The notes under the pieces: model-generated
The model's database searches: none
Seen by the model: only the letters and a program-made list of their open reading frames with translations
Told to the model about the DNA's origin: nothing
Origin: Unio delphinus
Lineage: Eukaryota; Mollusca; Bivalvia; Unionida; Unionidae
Direction: 5' to 3'
DNA: 64,000 nt
NCBI GenBank assembly: GCA_029339505.1
Contig: JAQISU010000115.1
Location: 5,630,001 to 5,694,000, forward strand
Part shown: piece by piece, positions 62,420 to 64,000 of the stretch
How the letters are laid out: each line of letters begins with the position of its first letter
Position numbering within the stretch: position 1 is the first letter of the stretch
Program-made: the position numbers and the translations under genes

Positions 62420-64000
62420 CTAGAAAAATGTATAAACATATTTAGATTGTTCTTGGACTCTAAAACATTTTGGAAGTAGTCAGTTGTTGGAAGTTTCATC
62501 TAGTGTTTCCAGTGATTATGTAACTCACTTCAATATAGTATTCTCGAGTAGTCGCTGTGAACACAATTTATCATGCTGAATGTAATTCAAGCTAAAGTGG
62601 TACTGACATTGAAACATTTGACCTTTTTCTAAGACAATATATTTTTCTCTATACCTTTACATTTTTTCAAACATAAATTTTAGTTGTTGCAATATAGTCA
62701 GTATTGTGCTGATATAGTGTTTTAACCACATACATACTCTGACAGCATACAAAAAAATGACACATTTTTCCTAGTTTTCAAAGTGGAAGTACTATAAAAA
62801 GTTGATAAAACCCAGTGATTCATTTTGTTTTTGTCCATGTTTACAATCACTGTTTTCAAAATTTGCTGTTGAAGATATTATCATTGCCAAATAGTATAAA
62901 CCTGATTTTACTGGGTAAATGGCACAAAGTTTCAGTAACCTAAAAATTATAGCCAGTATTAGGTGCCCTGAGTAGTATTAGGTGTCCAATATTAGGGGCT
63001 CGCCTTCACAGATCATCTTTTATTGAATCATAATAAAATGATACAAGAATAAACCCTTATTTGAAATTTTATTATAAATCCATGTCACTATTTCCAAGAA
63101 TGTTCTATTTTGAGCACTTTGCATTTCCAGAGAAGAATAAATTGAAATGAATATGAATAAATAAATTCCATACCAAATAAAACAATACAACTGATTCTGC
63201 AAAGATCTAACAGCATAATGAATAACTTCTGGAAAAATAAGATTATATAGTCCTTTACTTGACATCAGATTACTATTAGCATTTTCAAAACAAATATTGC
63301 CAAATTGAAAATTTCATTTTGGAAGGTTGAAAATGTTTGCAAGAAAAAATTGAAAGGTTTGTTTCTAAAATTATAATTTAAAATGTAGAAACAACATGAA
63401 GGACCACCATTTCAAAAGGGAATTTCCCTAAAAATAAAAATTATTTTTTTATACCAACAAACAATGCAAATTAAATAACATAACACAGTCAAAGTTTGAT
63501 TGCAATGTTGTTTACAGGTTTACTGAATAATGTCTTAGTTTTTGTATGGATTTAAATGGTTCTAAGTATATATTAACAGACCAAACCATATATCAAAACT
63601 TTAATACAGTTATGCTAGCCATCACCAAAAATCAAATGTCTGAAAGCATATCTAATAATTTTTGGACCTCTCACCAAGTTTCATCATTCTAGGTTGGATA
63701 GAATCCATGTAGCATGCAAAACACTTGTATTTATGTATTAGCATTTGACACAACAGCACAACAATGGCTATATGGTGCCATATCAAATATAAAGTAGAAA
63801 GTTACCCAAAACATACATCAATGATATTATTTTGTTGAAAAAGTGTCATACTAAGTAAAATAGCTATAAATCAAGCATAATTAACCTGATTACCTGTAAT
63901 AAATGTTGCAAACAATGTGCAGCTTAGACTAAAAGGGAATTCCAAGTGAGAATAAAAGAACACCTGGTGTGTAGTCATAATTAAGATAATGATTTCCCAA
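62420..64000. other. Unassigned TTC17 intron sequence at the right edge
   Basis: AT-rich, no exon recognised. About 63655-63720 (ctctcaccaagtttcatcat, tctaggttgg) resembles the dispersed repeat seen at 37400-38500. The 5' part of TTC17 must lie beyond 64000. Confidence 0.5.

Overview
This is AT-rich, intron-dominated animal DNA, most likely from a bivalve or other mollusc. The evidence is a metazoan gene split into small exons with canonical GT/AG splice sites, tRNA-derived SINEs, and diverged dispersed repeats with wording typical of mollusc introns ('gggccataactc', 'ccaagtttcatcat'). DIRS, piggyBac, hAT-type and CR1/L2-type elements and very many minisatellites are also present. The species assignment is inference.

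One host gene spans nearly the whole window on the minus strand: a TTC17 (tetratricopeptide repeat protein 17) homologue. Nine coding segments are resolved, in transcription order 62419-62315, 55704-55571, 51918-51723, 42903-42826, 39022-38798, 36549-36291, 32534-32469, 30325-30228 and 752-582. Their phases join without a stop into about 444 codons. The gene is cut by both window edges. Eight introns, including one of about 29.5 kb, make up more than 98% of its span here. No other host gene could be supported.

The introns carry the rest of the content. From left to right these are: minisatellites, including a 4.1-kb array of 58-bp units (6.47-10.62 kb) and a 64-bp array (12.5-13.8 kb); a 704-bp hAT-type MITE with an 8-bp target duplication (14.5-15.2 kb); 82-, 33- and 25-bp arrays (18.6-22.6 kb); a decayed DIRS-like retrotransposon (22.6-27.5 kb); more arrays, a SINE with target duplication (31.1 kb) and a LINE 3' end (31.7-32.4 kb); 26- and 35-bp arrays; a second SINE family (38.0-38.3 kb); a 48-bp array with dimeric higher-order structure (39.3-41.9 kb); a 62-bp array (42.9-44.4 kb); a structurally complete but frame-broken DIRS element with inverted terminal repeats and an internal complementary region (44.63-51.62 kb); a non-LTR reverse-transcriptase relic (52.8-54.3 kb); a TA-flanked MITE (56.5-57.0 kb); and a 4.36-kb piggyBac element with TTAA sites, paired terminal and subterminal repeats and a frame-broken transposase (57.2-61.6 kb).

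The most noteworthy signals are the DIRS internal complementary region, which encodes the circular junction of the element's own two ends; a fourfold tandem duplication of a TTC17 splice donor; minisatellites abutting other TTC17 splice sites; and a hairpin with AATAAA on both strands inside the piggyBac element. Nearly all long open frames in arrays are artefacts of repeat units divisible by three. I found no clear sign of a wholly new gene system.
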